NCBI RefSeq assembly: GCF_947504135.1
Contig: NZ_CANNGG010000001.1
Coordinates: 650,020-714,019, forward strand
DNA length: 64,000 nucleotides
Direction: 5' to 3'
Source of the DNA: an uncultured Tenacibaculum sp.
GTDB lineage: Bacteria > Bacteroidota > Bacteroidia > Flavobacteriales > Flavobacteriaceae
The position numbers and the translations under genes were made by a program. How positions within the stretch are numbered: the first letter of the stretch is position 1; each line of letters starts with the position of its first letter. A model generated the notes under the pieces. The model ran no database searches, was not told where the DNA came from, and saw only the letters and a program-made list of their open reading frames with translations. Positions 52,082-61,417 of this stretch are shown piece by piece.

Positions 52082-53200
52082 TTATAATGTATCAAATACG
52101 TCTGATAAACGTTGTGTAATGTCTTCGATAGACCCCACACCGTCAACTCCGTAATAATTACCTTGAGCTTGATAAAAATCTTTTAAAACAGCTGTTTTAG
52201 TGTTGTATTCGTTAAAACGATTACGGATTTTGCTTTCATCCATATCGTCTGAACGACCGCTTGTTTTTCCTCTTTCTAAAATACGCTCAACTAATAAATC
52301 TTCTGGTACTTCTAAAGCAACCATTCCGTTTATACGCTCACCTTTTTCAGCTAAAAATGTATCTAAAGCTTCTGCTTGAGATTCGGTACGAGGAAAACCA
52401 TCAAAAATAAATCCTGCTACATCAGCATTTTTATTAACCTCTTCTTTTAGCATGTTAATTGTAACTTCATCAGGAACTAAATCACCAGCATCAATATATG
52501 TTTTTGCTAATAACCCTAATTCAGTTTGATTTTTAATATTAAATCGGAATACGTCTCCTGTTGAAATATGTACTAAATTGTATTTTTCTTTTAAAATTTC
52601 TGCTTGAGTACCTTTTCCTGCACCTGGAGGACCGAATAATACGATGTTTTTCATTTTGGGTTGTGTTGTTAATTGATAAATAGCTGGTAAATTTCTACCA
52701 ATACCTTTATAATCCAAGCCGTAACCAACAATAAACTTATCTTCAATACCTTTTCCGATATAGTCTATATGCAATTCTTTACGATATACATCTGGCTTGT
52801 AAAAAAGTGTAACTATTTTTAATTCTTTTAAATTTTTTGTAGAAAAAATCTCGTAGATTTCTTGAAGGGTTGTTCCGGTATCAATAATATCTTCTAAAAT
52901 GATAACAGTACGTCCTGTCAAGTCTTCGTTAAGACCTATTAAACTTTTTACATTTTCTGTTGAACTAGTACCTTCATAAGAAGATAGTTTTACAAAGCTT
53001 ATTTCACAATCACCTTTGTATTGACGTAAAAAATCGGCAGTAAAAACAAAGCAACCATTTAAAATTCCTATAAAAACAGGAACCTCGTCTTTAGGTAAAT
53101 CATTTTTAACTTGCTTAGCTAAAGAAGCAACAATGCTAGAAATTTCATTTGTTGAAATGAACTCTTTAAAATATAAATCGTGAAGTTTTGTAATTTTCAT
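52082..53200 (-). CDS. Fused hypoxanthine phosphoribosyltransferase - adenylate kinase
   Basis: 372 residues with two complete enzymes. Residues 1-about 178 are a type I phosphoribosyltransferase of the hypoxanthine salvage type, with PRPP loop VIILEDIIDTGTTLQEI (103-111 core), FIGILNGCFVF and FIVGYGLDYKG. Residues 183-372 are a short-type adenylate kinase: GPPGAGKGTQ (190-199), VHISTGDVFR, AGFIFDGFPRTESQA and a short LID with GRSDD. The linker is about 10 residues. The domains would make IMP/GMP from bases and balance AMP, ADP and ATP. Internal Met 183 could start a free adenylate kinase, but no separate gene signal is seen. Single gene after the secDF terminator. Confidence 0.95.
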   Translation of the reverse strand: MKITKLHDLYFKEFISTNEISSIVASLAKQVKNDLPKDEVPVFIGILNGCFVFTADFLRQYKGDCEISFVKLSSYEGTSSTENVKSLIGLNEDLTGRTVIILEDIIDTGTTLQEIYEIFSTKNLKELKIVTLFYKPDVYRKELHIDYIGKGIEDKFIVGYGLDYKGIGRNLPAIYQLTTQPKMKNIVLFGPPGAGKGTQAEILKEKYNLVHISTGDVFRFNIKNQTELGLLAKTYIDAGDLVPDEVTINMLKEEVNKNADVAGFIFDGFPRTESQAEALDTFLAEKGERINGMVALEVPEDLLVERILERGKTSGRSDDMDESKIRNRFNEYNTKTAVLKDFYQAQGNYYGVDGVGSIEDITQRLSDVFDTL

Positions 53201-53235
53201 CAGAATGCAAAGATAGTTTCTTGATATTAAATGAA

Positions 53236-53268
53236 AAAACCGTTTTGAATAAACTTCAAAACGGTTTT
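53236..53268 (-). terminator. Terminator after secDF
   Basis: AAAACCGTTTTGAA and TTCAAAACGGTTTT form a perfect 14-bp stem with a 5-nt loop. On the minus strand it leads into Ts. It separates secDF from hpt-adk. Confidence 0.9.
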
Positions 53269-53287
53269 ATATATGTTTAAGTAGCGC

Positions 53288-56266
53288 TTATTTGTTTTCT
53301 TCTTTCTTAGAAACGTCGAACATAATTGGTGTTGCAACGAATAAAGAAGAGTAAGTACCTACTACTACACCTACGATTAATGCGAACATGAATCCTTTAA
53401 TACTGTCTCCTCCAAAGAAGAAGATAGCTAACATTACTAATAATGTTGTTAAAGAGGTGTTGATAGTTCTTCCTAAAGTACTACATAATGCTTTGTTTAC
53501 TAAGTTAGCAGTAACTGAGTTTTTACCTTCAGTAAACTCTCTAATTCTATCAAAAATTACCACGGTATCGTTTAATGAGTATCCTACTACTGTTAAGATA
53601 GCAGCGATGAACGACTGACCAATTTCCATATCAAATGGCATGAATTTGTATAGTAAAGAGAATACACCTAATACTACTAATACATCGTGGAAAACAGCAA
53701 CTACCGCACCGATAGAATACGCCATTTTTCTAAAACGTAATAAGATATATAAGAACACTACGATTAACGATCCTAATACCGCCCATAAAGCAGCTTGCTT
53801 AATATCATCGGCAATTGTAGGTTCTACTTTCATATAACTCATAATTCCGTTTCCTGCTTTTTCAAAACCAGGTTTGAAATCTTCATATGAAGTATTTCCT
53901 AAGTGAGGCTTTAATCCGTTGTATAAAGCAGATTGTACTTCTTCATCAACTTCAGTTCCTTCTTCGTCAATTTTAAAGGCAGTAGTAATTTTTAACTGAT
54001 GGTCAGATCCGTAAGTTTTAACTTCAGGAGCAGTACCAAAAACAGCTTTTAATTCTTCAGCTACCTCGTTACCTTTCATAGCTTCGTCAAAACGAACTAC
54101 GTAAGAACGACCTCCTTTGAAGTCAACCCCTTGCTTTAACCCTACAGTAAAAATAGAAACTAAACCAACAGTGATAAAGAAACCTGAAATGATATAAGCG
54201 ATTTTACGTTTTTGTAAAAACTCGATAGAGATATTTTTAAACCAGTTTTTAGAGAGTCCAGTATTGAAAGGTAAACTAGTTCCTTTAGCAACTGCTCCGT
54301 CAATAAATAAACGAGTAATAAATACAGCAGTAAATAAAGAAGTTGCAATACCAATCATTAACGTTAAAGCGAATCCTTTAATTGGCCCTGTTCCAAAAGT
54401 ATATAAGATTACCCCTGTTAATAAGGTTGTAATGTTGGCATCAATAATTGCTGATAATGCACCTTTAATACTAAAACCTTCGTCTACAGAGTCACCTAAG
54501 TTTTTACCTCCGTTTAATGCCTCTTTAATTCTTTCAAAGATAATTACGTTTGCATCAACCGACATACCAATGGTTAAGATAATACCCGCAATACCTGGTA
54601 GGGTTAATACAGAGTTGAACGATGCTAAAATTCCGAAGATGAATAAGATGTTTACAACTAAAGCAACGTTAGCGAATAAACCAGCTCTTCCGTAGTATAA
54701 GAACATCCAAACTAAAACTAAAATAATAGCTAAACCAAATGACCACATACTTGCATCGATAGATTCTTTACCTAAAGATGGTCCTACAACTTCTGCTTGA
54801 ATAATACGAGCAGGAGCAGGTAATTTACCAGCTTTTAATACAGTAGCAATATCTTGTGCTTCTGTAACGGTCATAGAGCCTCCAGAAATTTGTGTACTAC
54901 CTCCAGAAATTACTTGGTTTACACTAGGTGCTGTGTATACGTAATTATCTAAAACAACAGCAACGAATTTACCTACGTTTTCAGCTGTCATTTTAGCCCA
55001 TTGTTTTGTTCCTGAAGCATTCATTAGCATAGATACTACAGGCTTGCTCATTTGGTCGTATTCTTGCTTTGCATCGGCAATAACATCACCATCAATAGGG
55101 GCTTTATCCTTTCTGTTAGATTTAATAGCGTATAAGTTTATGAGTTCACTACCATCAGCACCAGGATTTGCTTTATAATCCCATAAAAACTTGGTGTATC
55201 TTAAGTTGGTAGGTAACAACGCTCTTACTTCTTTGTTATGTAAAAAGCTGTTAACTTTTGCAGTATCCTGAACTCTAGCTTGTGCAACTAAAGGGCTTAC
55301 TTGTTGTGGGCTTTGAGCTACATTAGGATATAGGTAAGTGAATAAGTTTTTTTGAGTTTCAACATTTGTTGAATCAGCAGATTCTCCTAGTAAATCATCA
55401 ATATTATCAGCTGTTTTAGTAGTATCTTTAACTTCTTTTGTAGCAGAATCATCTTTTAATAATTCAGCAACTTTAGCGTTCGCAGTAAAGAAAAAGTTTT
55501 GTACATCAGCATTGGTGTGTACTTCCCAAAATTGCAATTCAGCAGTACTTTGTAATAATTTTTGAGCACGATCAATATCTTTTGCTCCTGGTAATTCTAC
55601 TTGAATTCTACCAGAGTTACCAATACGTTGAATGTTTGGCTGTACAACACCGAATTTGTCAATACGGCTACGTAATACTTCAAAAGCAGTGTTGATAGAA
55701 GTGTTTATTTCTTCTTGTAAAGTCGATTTAACCTGCTCGTTAGTTTTATTGAAGTCTATTTTATCACGTAAAGCTTTCGTTCCAAAAATGCTTGGGTCGC
55801 TTAATTTAACGTTACCGTTGCTTAATTTTTCGAACTCCTTGTAGAATAAATCTAAGTAATTCGCTTGACTGTTCTTTTGAGCTTCATCAGCATTTTTTAA
55901 TGCTTGCTTAAAAGTTGTGTTTTGAGAATCGTTAGATAATCCGATTAAGATATCTTTTACTGATACCTGTAAAATTGCATTAATACCCCCTTTTAAATCA
56001 AGACCAAGGTTCATTTCCTTGTTTCTAAGATCGTTGTATGAGTACTTTGCAAATCCTAAGTTTACTATCTCTTTGTTAGCTACGCTATCTAAGTATTTTC
56101 GTTCATATCTAGCCAAAGCTCTTCCATTGTTATCACTAACATTAGCCTTCGCATACTGTTTCGCACTGTCTTCTACCTTGTTGGCAAAAAACGAGAACGA
56201 TAATTGATAAATACTTACTAAACCAAAAAGTATAGCAAATAATTTAATTAATCCTTTGTTTTGCAT
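53288..56266 (-). CDS. secDF: Fused protein translocase subunit SecDF
   Basis: 992 residues joining SecD and SecF, with twelve membrane helices expected. The SecD half (1-about 655) has LRNKEMNLGLDLKGGINAILQV, RIDKFGVVQPNIQRIGNSGRIQVELPGA and the large periplasmic domain, then GMSVDANVIIFERIKEALNGG. The SecF half (about 680-992) has GGRSYVVRFDE, SLNDTVVIFDRIRE and TINTSLTTLLVMLAIFFFGG. SecDF uses the proton gradient to pull exported proteins out of SecYEG. The linker after residue 350 (TKEVKDTTKTADNIDDLLG near 285) is long. Fusion is usual in this phylum. Leftward, single gene. Confidence 0.97.
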   Translation of the reverse strand: MQNKGLIKLFAILFGLVSIYQLSFSFFANKVEDSAKQYAKANVSDNNGRALARYERKYLDSVANKEIVNLGFAKYSYNDLRNKEMNLGLDLKGGINAILQVSVKDILIGLSNDSQNTTFKQALKNADEAQKNSQANYLDLFYKEFEKLSNGNVKLSDPSIFGTKALRDKIDFNKTNEQVKSTLQEEINTSINTAFEVLRSRIDKFGVVQPNIQRIGNSGRIQVELPGAKDIDRAQKLLQSTAELQFWEVHTNADVQNFFFTANAKVAELLKDDSATKEVKDTTKTADNIDDLLGESADSTNVETQKNLFTYLYPNVAQSPQQVSPLVAQARVQDTAKVNSFLHNKEVRALLPTNLRYTKFLWDYKANPGADGSELINLYAIKSNRKDKAPIDGDVIADAKQEYDQMSKPVVSMLMNASGTKQWAKMTAENVGKFVAVVLDNYVYTAPSVNQVISGGSTQISGGSMTVTEAQDIATVLKAGKLPAPARIIQAEVVGPSLGKESIDASMWSFGLAIILVLVWMFLYYGRAGLFANVALVVNILFIFGILASFNSVLTLPGIAGIILTIGMSVDANVIIFERIKEALNGGKNLGDSVDEGFSIKGALSAIIDANITTLLTGVILYTFGTGPIKGFALTLMIGIATSLFTAVFITRLFIDGAVAKGTSLPFNTGLSKNWFKNISIEFLQKRKIAYIISGFFITVGLVSIFTVGLKQGVDFKGGRSYVVRFDEAMKGNEVAEELKAVFGTAPEVKTYGSDHQLKITTAFKIDEEGTEVDEEVQSALYNGLKPHLGNTSYEDFKPGFEKAGNGIMSYMKVEPTIADDIKQAALWAVLGSLIVVFLYILLRFRKMAYSIGAVVAVFHDVLVVLGVFSLLYKFMPFDMEIGQSFIAAILTVVGYSLNDTVVIFDRIREFTEGKNSVTANLVNKALCSTLGRTINTSLTTLLVMLAIFFFGGDSIKGFMFALIVGVVVGTYSSLFVATPIMFDVSKKEENK

Positions 56267-56473
56267 TGTAAATAATTTAAATCGACTTTATTTTAAAAAC
56301 GTGCAAATATAGCGTTTCATTAAAATAAAAGCCAATTCTTTTACCATATTTATGTTATAAGGTAATTATTTGGGAATAAATGCTAACAAAAGTCAGTTTT
56401 TGTAGGGATTATATTGCGTATCTTTAACTACTTTTTACAATAAACAAATAACTTAAAATTTAAACAATTTGCC

Positions 56474-58150
56474 ATGGCGCACTTAACTGATATCGAGATT
56501 GCTCAAGCAAAAGAATTACAACATATTAAGCACATAGCCAGTAAATTAAAAGTAAGTGAAGATGACTTAGAAGTGTATGGTAAATACAAAGCTAAGTTGC
56601 CACTTGATTTAATTAACGAAGAAAAAATAAAAGAGAATAACTTGGTGTTGGTAACAGCATTAACACCAACACCGGCTGGAGAAGGAAAAACTACTGTTTC
56701 TATAGGTTTAACAGAGGGGTTGAATAAAGTAGGAAAGCAAGCTACAGTAGTATTAAGAGAACCTTCATTAGGTCCTGTTTTTGGAATAAAAGGAGGAGCA
56801 GCTGGAGGCGGATATTCGCAAGTTGTTCCAATGGAAGATATTAACTTACATTTCACAGGAGACTTTAATGCAATTGAGAAAGCTAACAATTTACTATCAG
56901 CATTAATAGATAACAACTTACAAAGTAGAACTAAAAATTTAAATATAGATCCACGAACCATTTTATGGAAGCGTGTAATTGATATGAACGATCGTTCGTT
57001 ACGTCAAATCACCATTGGTTTAGGAGGAACAGCAAACGGAATACCTCGTGAAGATGGTTTCAATATTACCCCAGCATCAGAAGTAATGGCTATTCTTTGT
57101 ATGGCAACTTCTTTTGATGATTTAAAAGAACGCTTAGGGAGTATTTTTATTGGGTTCACTTTTGATAAAAAGCCAGTTTTTGCACGTGACCTAAAAGCGC
57201 AAGACGCTATGGCTATTTTATTAAAAGATGCTATCAAGCCTAACTTGGTACAAACGTTAGAGGAAAATCCAGCGATAATTCATGGAGGACCTTTTGCAAA
57301 TATTGCCCAAGGAACGAATACAATTATTGCTACTAAAATGGGATTGTCATTGTCAAACTATGTAGTAACAGAAGCAGGTTTTGGAGCAGATTTAGGAGCT
57401 GAAAAATTCTTGAACATTAAATCACAATATGCGGGGTTAAATCCTAAATGCGTTGTGTTAGTTGCTACGATTAGAGCGTTACGTCATCACGGAGGCTCGC
57501 CAAAAGAAGAATACAATACCCCAAGTTTAGAACGTGTGCAGAATGGGTTTAAAAATCTAGAAAAGCATATTGAAAACATTAGAAAGTTTAATATTGAGCC
57601 TGTAGTAGCCATCAATTCTTTTATTTCAGATACTGAGGAAGAAGTTAATTATGTGATTGATGCTTGTGCTAGTTTAGGTGTACAAGCAGTTGTTTCAGAA
57701 GGATGGGCAAAAGGAGGTGAAGGAACTAAAAAATTAGCTGGGGCTGTTGTTGATGTAGTTGAAAACAAAGCTAGCCAATACAAACCCTTGTACGATTGGA
57801 AAAGTCCTGTAAAAGAAAAAATAGAAAAGATTGCCAAAGAAATTTATGGAGCAGATGCTGTAACCTATGATAAAAAAGCTGAGTTAAACTTGCGAAGAAT
57901 TGATCGTTTAGGGTTTAATGACTTTGCTGTTTGTATGGCAAAAACTCAAAAGTCATTTTCAGATAATGATAAGTTAATTGGAAGACCAGAGGGGTTTACA
58001 GTAAATGTTAGAGAAATAGAAATAGCAGCAGGAGCACAGTTTATAATTCCAATTTTAGGAAAAATGATGCGTATGCCTGGGTTACCTGAAATTCCTGCTT
58101 CAGAAAATATGAAAATTGATAACAAAGGTGTAATCTCAGGATTATCATAA
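56474..58150 (+). CDS. fhs: Formate--tetrahydrofolate ligase
   Basis: 558 residues. The ATP site is ALTPTPAGEGKTTVSIGLTEGL, and further marks are REPSLGPVFGIKGGAAGGGYSQVVPMEDINLHFTGD and TEAGFGADLGAEKF. It makes 10-formyl-THF from formate, THF and ATP, feeding one-carbon units to purine and other pathways. The start MAHLTDIEIAQAKE fits the family. Monocistronic between divergent secDF and a convergent gene, with a terminator after it. Confidence 0.97.
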   Translation: MAHLTDIEIAQAKELQHIKHIASKLKVSEDDLEVYGKYKAKLPLDLINEEKIKENNLVLVTALTPTPAGEGKTTVSIGLTEGLNKVGKQATVVLREPSLGPVFGIKGGAAGGGYSQVVPMEDINLHFTGDFNAIEKANNLLSALIDNNLQSRTKNLNIDPRTILWKRVIDMNDRSLRQITIGLGGTANGIPREDGFNITPASEVMAILCMATSFDDLKERLGSIFIGFTFDKKPVFARDLKAQDAMAILLKDAIKPNLVQTLEENPAIIHGGPFANIAQGTNTIIATKMGLSLSNYVVTEAGFGADLGAEKFLNIKSQYAGLNPKCVVLVATIRALRHHGGSPKEEYNTPSLERVQNGFKNLEKHIENIRKFNIEPVVAINSFISDTEEEVNYVIDACASLGVQAVVSEGWAKGGEGTKKLAGAVVDVVENKASQYKPLYDWKSPVKEKIEKIAKEIYGADAVTYDKKAELNLRRIDRLGFNDFAVCMAKTQKSFSDNDKLIGRPEGFTVNVREIEIAAGAQFIIPILGKMMRMPGLPEIPASENMKIDNKGVISGLS

Positions 58151-58222
58151 ATATACAATCAGATAGCGCTTTTTAAGTAGAAGTAAATATTGTGGTTAAG
58201 ATAGGTTGAAACCGTTATTAAT

Positions 58223-58257
58223 AAAAAAATCCCGAGTGATAAACTCGGGATTTTTTT
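58223..58257. terminator. Bidirectional terminator after fhs
   Basis: ATCCCGAGT (58229-58237), loop GATAA, ACTCGGGAT (58243-58251), with As before and T6-7 after. Nearly the same stem as 16880-16905. Confidence 0.92.
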
Positions 58258-58272
58258 GTTTAAAATTAGAAT

Positions 58273-59313
58273 CTATTCAGTGATAAGATTGTTTAGTTTT
58301 ATGTTTTTTAGAGCTTCTAGACTTCCTTCTATAGAGTTTAAATCTCCTTTTAAGTCGTACTTCTTACCATTTACCGTAACAAATATTCCGATGCTATTAA
58401 TTTTACCTTCTTTACTAGTTTGGTAAATTTGATAAATAGCACCTTTGTTTTTAAAGGTCAGTGTATTTTCTGTTTTATTAAGTTTGAAATTGTAATCTCC
58501 TCCCATCAATTCAATAGGGAATGAGAACTCCACAGCCCCATCAGGCTTTATCAAAGCGTAATTAAGAGCTAATCCATTCAAGCTAAATAAAACAACCTGC
58601 TTTTGGTTTTTAATAAGATTGAATGATAATATTTCAGAAAGACCATCATGTTCTAAATCTAGTGTTTTAATAGTTTTTGAGCCTTTTTTATTTCCGCTCC
58701 ATTCTGTTGTAGTAGTCGAATAAAAAGGAGCATTTCCTGCACTTTCTTCTATAATTAGAGTAGGAGTTGGTATATTGTTAGCTACTTTAAAAGTTGAATA
58801 TTGGTGCCAGCAACAGCCACTTTTTGTGATAGTGTGGATGGTTTTTGTTTTGTCATTCGTTTGAAACATACCACAATATTCTTGTGCTAATCGAGTAAAT
58901 TCAGGGCTAAATGTTAGTTTGTTGTTAATTTCGAGATATATTCTAAAAGACGGTCCGTGGTAACAGCTAAATTGCCCATCCATGACAGCTAAGTCTTTAA
59001 TACCATCAAAATTGAAGTCTTTATATATTAAAATACTCTGTTCTCCGTAAGGAAGTTCTAAAATGTTTGTTTTAACAATCCCTATGGTTTCTAACTCAAA
59101 AGTTAATTCATCAGAGTGTATTTCTATAATTTTTGTATTTGTTTTAGATTCGTAAACGGTAATACTTCCTTTTTTAAAAATTTCATTTTCATAACCTTTT
59201 TCAATGGTCAACAGTCCTTTATATTTTGATGAAAAACCTTTGATTTCGTAATTGGTTTGACCCAATACGTTTAGTAAAGTAAAAATAAATAATAGCGTTA
59301 AAATCTTTTTCAT
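58273..59313 (-). CDS. Exported XAC2610-like protein of unknown function
   Basis: 346 residues with a signal peptide (MKKILTLLFIFTLLNVLGQ). The centre has LIYKDFNFDGIKDLAVMDGQ, an EF-hand-like Asp loop (DFNFDGIKD), then FSCYHGPSFRIYLEI, YCGMFQTNDK and SGCCWHQYSTF. Together these fit the XAC2610-related group, in which the Cys/His positions are conserved. The C-terminal part (SFPIELMGGDYNFKL, GKINSIGIFVTVNGKKYDL) forms a second beta-rich domain. It is likely periplasmic. Function unknown. Leftward, between two terminators. Confidence 0.75.
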   Translation of the reverse strand: MKKILTLLFIFTLLNVLGQTNYEIKGFSSKYKGLLTIEKGYENEIFKKGSITVYESKTNTKIIEIHSDELTFELETIGIVKTNILELPYGEQSILIYKDFNFDGIKDLAVMDGQFSCYHGPSFRIYLEINNKLTFSPEFTRLAQEYCGMFQTNDKTKTIHTITKSGCCWHQYSTFKVANNIPTPTLIIEESAGNAPFYSTTTTEWSGNKKGSKTIKTLDLEHDGLSEILSFNLIKNQKQVVLFSLNGLALNYALIKPDGAVEFSFPIELMGGDYNFKLNKTENTLTFKNKGAIYQIYQTSKEGKINSIGIFVTVNGKKYDLKGDLNSIEGSLEALKNIKLNNLITE

Positions 59314-59392
59314 TCATTCTTTGTTAGGTGTAACAATTTCAAATAGCTTATTTATAAAAACAAAATTATCTAAAAAAATTAAGAGCTAAAAA

Positions 59393-59442
59393 CAAAAAGC
59401 AAACCTTTGGTTACAGAAGTAGCCTTATTAGGATTGCTTTTT
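59393..59442 (-). terminator. Terminator after the coiled-coil membrane protein gene
   Basis: On the minus strand AAAAAGCAATCC and GGTTTGCTTTTT form an imperfect stem around a 25-30-nt insert with AGGCTACTTCTGTAACC, and a T tract follows. It shares the plan and the GTAACC and GCAATC parts with 35321-35373. Confidence 0.7.
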
Positions 59443-59460
59443 ATGTTAAGAAATATGTGG

Positions 59461-60045
59461 TTAATTTACACCACGTTGTTTATTTATTTCATCTTGTAGT
59501 TGCCTACGTAGCTTTTGCTCTTTTTCTATAGATTTTCTTTTATATTGTTCAAACTCTTCTTCGGTTTCAGTTAATAAAGTTTTGGTTTCTTTAGTAATTA
59601 CATTGCTATTGTTAAACTTATAAATAAAGAAAGCTAACCCTGCTAATAGTGCAAAAATAATACCCCATACAATGGTATTGTAAGTTGCTTTATCTAAAGG
59701 AATACCGACAAAAGAAATAGCATCCTCTTTGCTAATAGAAGTAGTTAAATCTGTATTTAAAGTATTAATTTTTGTTTGTAGCTCAGTAATACTTTTTTGT
59801 TGTTCGTTTATTTTAACTTGTTTAGCAGCAGCATCTGTTTTAATAGCTTTTATGCTGTCTAATATACTTTTTTGAAGTCTTAAGTATTCATTCTTTTTTA
59901 TAACTTTATAAATCTGGTAATTATTGGATTTTTTATAAAGTTTATTAAACTGGTTTTCAACAGTGTTTGGTTGCTCAGAAAGATTTTCTTGAGCAATAAT
60001 ACTTTGAGTGAAAATAAAGATGAATGCTATTTTGTAAAATTTCAT
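59461..60045 (-). CDS. Membrane protein with coiled coils, function unknown
   Basis: 194 residues: signal peptide or anchor (MKFYKIAFIFIFTQSIIAQ), a heptad-rich coiled coil (about 58-106, KQVKINEQQKSITELQTKINTLN), one membrane helix (about 122-141, NTIVWGIIFALLAGLAFFIY) and a charged cytoplasmic coiled tail (TEEEFEQYKRKSIEKEQKLRRQLQ). I recall flavobacterial homologues being listed as tRNA (guanine-N1)-methyltransferase, but no methyltransferase motif is seen and I reject that name. A scaffold or envelope-spanning role fits the layout. It is leftward, about 100 bp beyond the rplT stop, separated by a terminator. Confidence 0.75.
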   Translation of the reverse strand: MKFYKIAFIFIFTQSIIAQENLSEQPNTVENQFNKLYKKSNNYQIYKVIKKNEYLRLQKSILDSIKAIKTDAAAKQVKINEQQKSITELQTKINTLNTDLTTSISKEDAISFVGIPLDKATYNTIVWGIIFALLAGLAFFIYKFNNSNVITKETKTLLTETEEEFEQYKRKSIEKEQKLRRQLQDEINKQRGVN

Positions 60046-60090
60046 AGGATTGGTATTTTATTTCAATTGATGAATAATAAGATGGTTTAA

Positions 60091-60120
60091 AAAAACCCAA
60101 ACGTTTAGGTTTGGGTTTTT
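60091..60120. terminator. Terminator after rplT
   Basis: AAAAACCCAAAC, loop GTTTAG, GTTTGGGTTTTT: a 12-bp perfect stem flanked by A and T runs. It closes the thrS-infC-rpmI-rplT operon. Confidence 0.92.
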
Positions 60121-60142
60121 AGTATAAGCAAGGTTATGAAAC

Positions 60143-60487
60143 TTATTTTACTTTCTCTACAATGGCCTTAAAAGCTTCTGGGTTGTTCATAGCTAAATCA
60201 GCTAAAACCTTACGGTTTAACTCGATGTTATTAGCTTTAACTTTACCCATAAACTGTGAGTAAGACATTCCGAACTGACGAGCTCCAGCGTTAATACGTT
60301 GAATCCATAATGAACGGAAGTTTCTCTTATTGTTTTTACGGTCACGGTATGCATAAAGCATTCCTTTTTCAACCGCATTCTTTGCTACTGTGTAAACGTT
60401 TTTACGACGTCCAAAGTAACCTTTTGCTTGCTTCAAGATTTTCTTTCTTCTATTTCTTGAAGCTACTGAATTTACTGATCTTGGCAT
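60143..60487 (-). CDS. rplT: 50S ribosomal protein L20
   Basis: 114 residues, strongly basic N-terminal helix ([20 protein letters not shown]) and the conserved [20 protein letters not shown] and [21 protein letters not shown]20 is needed early in 50S assembly and in E. coli also represses its own operon by binding leader RNA. It follows rpmI by 93 bp as the last gene of the infC operon. I see no clear L20-binding pseudoknot, but the 53-bp gap before rpmI and the 93-bp gap here could hold regulatory structure. Confidence 0.97.
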   Translation of the reverse strand: MPRSVNSVASRNRRKKILKQAKGYFGRRKNVYTVAKNAVEKGMLYAYRDRKNNKRNFRSLWIQRINAGARQFGMSYSQFMGKVKANNIELNRKVLADLAMNNPEAFKAIVEKVK

Positions 60488-60580
60488 AATTCAAATGTGT
60501 TTTTGTAGTAGGCGACTTATTTAAAAGTTCTTAAACGAGCCTAACTCCATGGTTAATAATTAAATTCCCTTTGCTAACAA

Positions 60581-60778
60581 TTATTTTAAAACTAATTGCT
60601 GCTTAATGTTTGCTTCATCTGACTTGTGTACTAAAGTCGAATGAGTTAATGCAAGCTTACGTTTTTTAGACTTCTTTGTTAAAATGTGGCTTTTAAACGC
60701 GTGCTTTCTTTTGATTTTTCCAGAACCAGTTAACTTGAAACGTTTTTTGGCACTAGATTTTGTTTTAATTTTAGGCAT
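60581..60778 (-). CDS. rpmI: 50S ribosomal protein L35
   Basis: 65 residues, highly basic: [39 protein letters not shown]. This is the full L35 sequence pattern at the usual length. It is placed between infC (46 bp upstream) and rplT, the same order as in E. coli and most bacteria. Confidence 0.97.
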   Translation of the reverse strand: MPKIKTKSSAKKRFKLTGSGKIKRKHAFKSHILTKKSKKRKLALTHSTLVHKSDEANIKQQLVLK

Positions 60779-60824
60779 CTTTGATCTTTAGTTTTATCTT
60801 GCTTATATTATTGTTAAGATTTGT

Positions 60825-61385
60825 TTATTTTGTCTTTTTAGGCGCAATAAACATAATCATACGTTTTCCTTCTAATTTTGGCATTTGCTCTACCTTACCG
60901 TATTCTTCTAATTCTTGAGCTAATTTTAATAGTAAAATTTGTCCTTGTTCTTTAAATACAATAGAACGCCCTTTGAAGAATACAAAAGCTTTTAATTTAG
61001 CTCCGTCTTGTAAGAATTTAATAGCATGCTTCTTTTTAAACTCGTAATCATGTTCGTCAGTCTGAGGTCCAAAACGAATTTCCTTAACGGTAACTTTAGT
61101 AGCTTTAGCCTTTAAAGCTTTTTCACGTTTCTTTTGCTCATATAAGAACTTTTTGTAATCAATAACTTTACAAACAGGAGGAACAGCTTTAGGTGAAATT
61201 TCAACTAAATCTAATTCTAACTCTCGTGCAATCTCTTTAGCTTTAGCTAATGGATATACACCTACTTCCACGTTATCGCCTACAAGACGAACTTCATCAA
61301 CATGTCTAATCTTTTCATTAATTCTATGTTGATCTTCTTTAATTACTCTCGCGGGTCTTCTACCGCCTTTTCTTCTAATTGCTAT
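60825..61385 (-). CDS. infC: Translation initiation factor IF-3 with a non-AUG start (AUA, or AUU)
   Basis: 186 residues if it starts at ATA 61383-61385 (reading [20 protein letters not shown]). IF-3 binds 30S, blocks early subunit joining and proofreads initiator tRNA and start codon. Domains: IF3-N ([23 protein letters not shown], then [22 protein letters not shown]), a basic linker ([14 protein letters not shown]), and IF3-C ([35 protein letters not shown]). In frame there is no ATG, GTG or TTG between the upstream TAA and GTG 61271, which would cut off half of IF3-N. ATA 61385 and ATT 61379 are the only plausible starts. E. coli infC uses AUU for autocontrol. Gap to thrS is 32 bp. Confidence 0.88.
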   Translation of the reverse strand: MAIRRKGGRRPARVIKEDQHRINEKIRHVDEVRLVGDNVEVGVYPLAKAKEIARELELDLVEISPKAVPPVCKVIDYKKFLYEQKKREKALKAKATKVTVKEIRFGPQTDEHDYEFKKKHAIKFLQDGAKLKAFVFFKGRSIVFKEQGQILLLKLAQELEEYGKVEQMPKLEGKRMIMFIAPKKTK

Positions 61386-61417
61386 GACTTATAAATTTTA
61401 AATTACTATCTATTTTT

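Noticed and set aside
52082..52654. A separate adenylate kinase gene starting at internal Met 183
   Set aside because: The reading frame is continuous with the phosphoribosyltransferase and I see no promoter or spacer. Treated as a fusion.
59461..60045. Annotation as tRNA (guanine-N1)-methyltransferase
   Set aside because: No SPOUT or other methyltransferase motif. The protein is a signal peptide, coiled coil, membrane helix and charged tail.
60825..61271. Standard GTG start for infC at 61271
   Set aside because: It would remove the first half of the conserved IF3 N-terminal domain. The upstream sequence is clearly IF-3.
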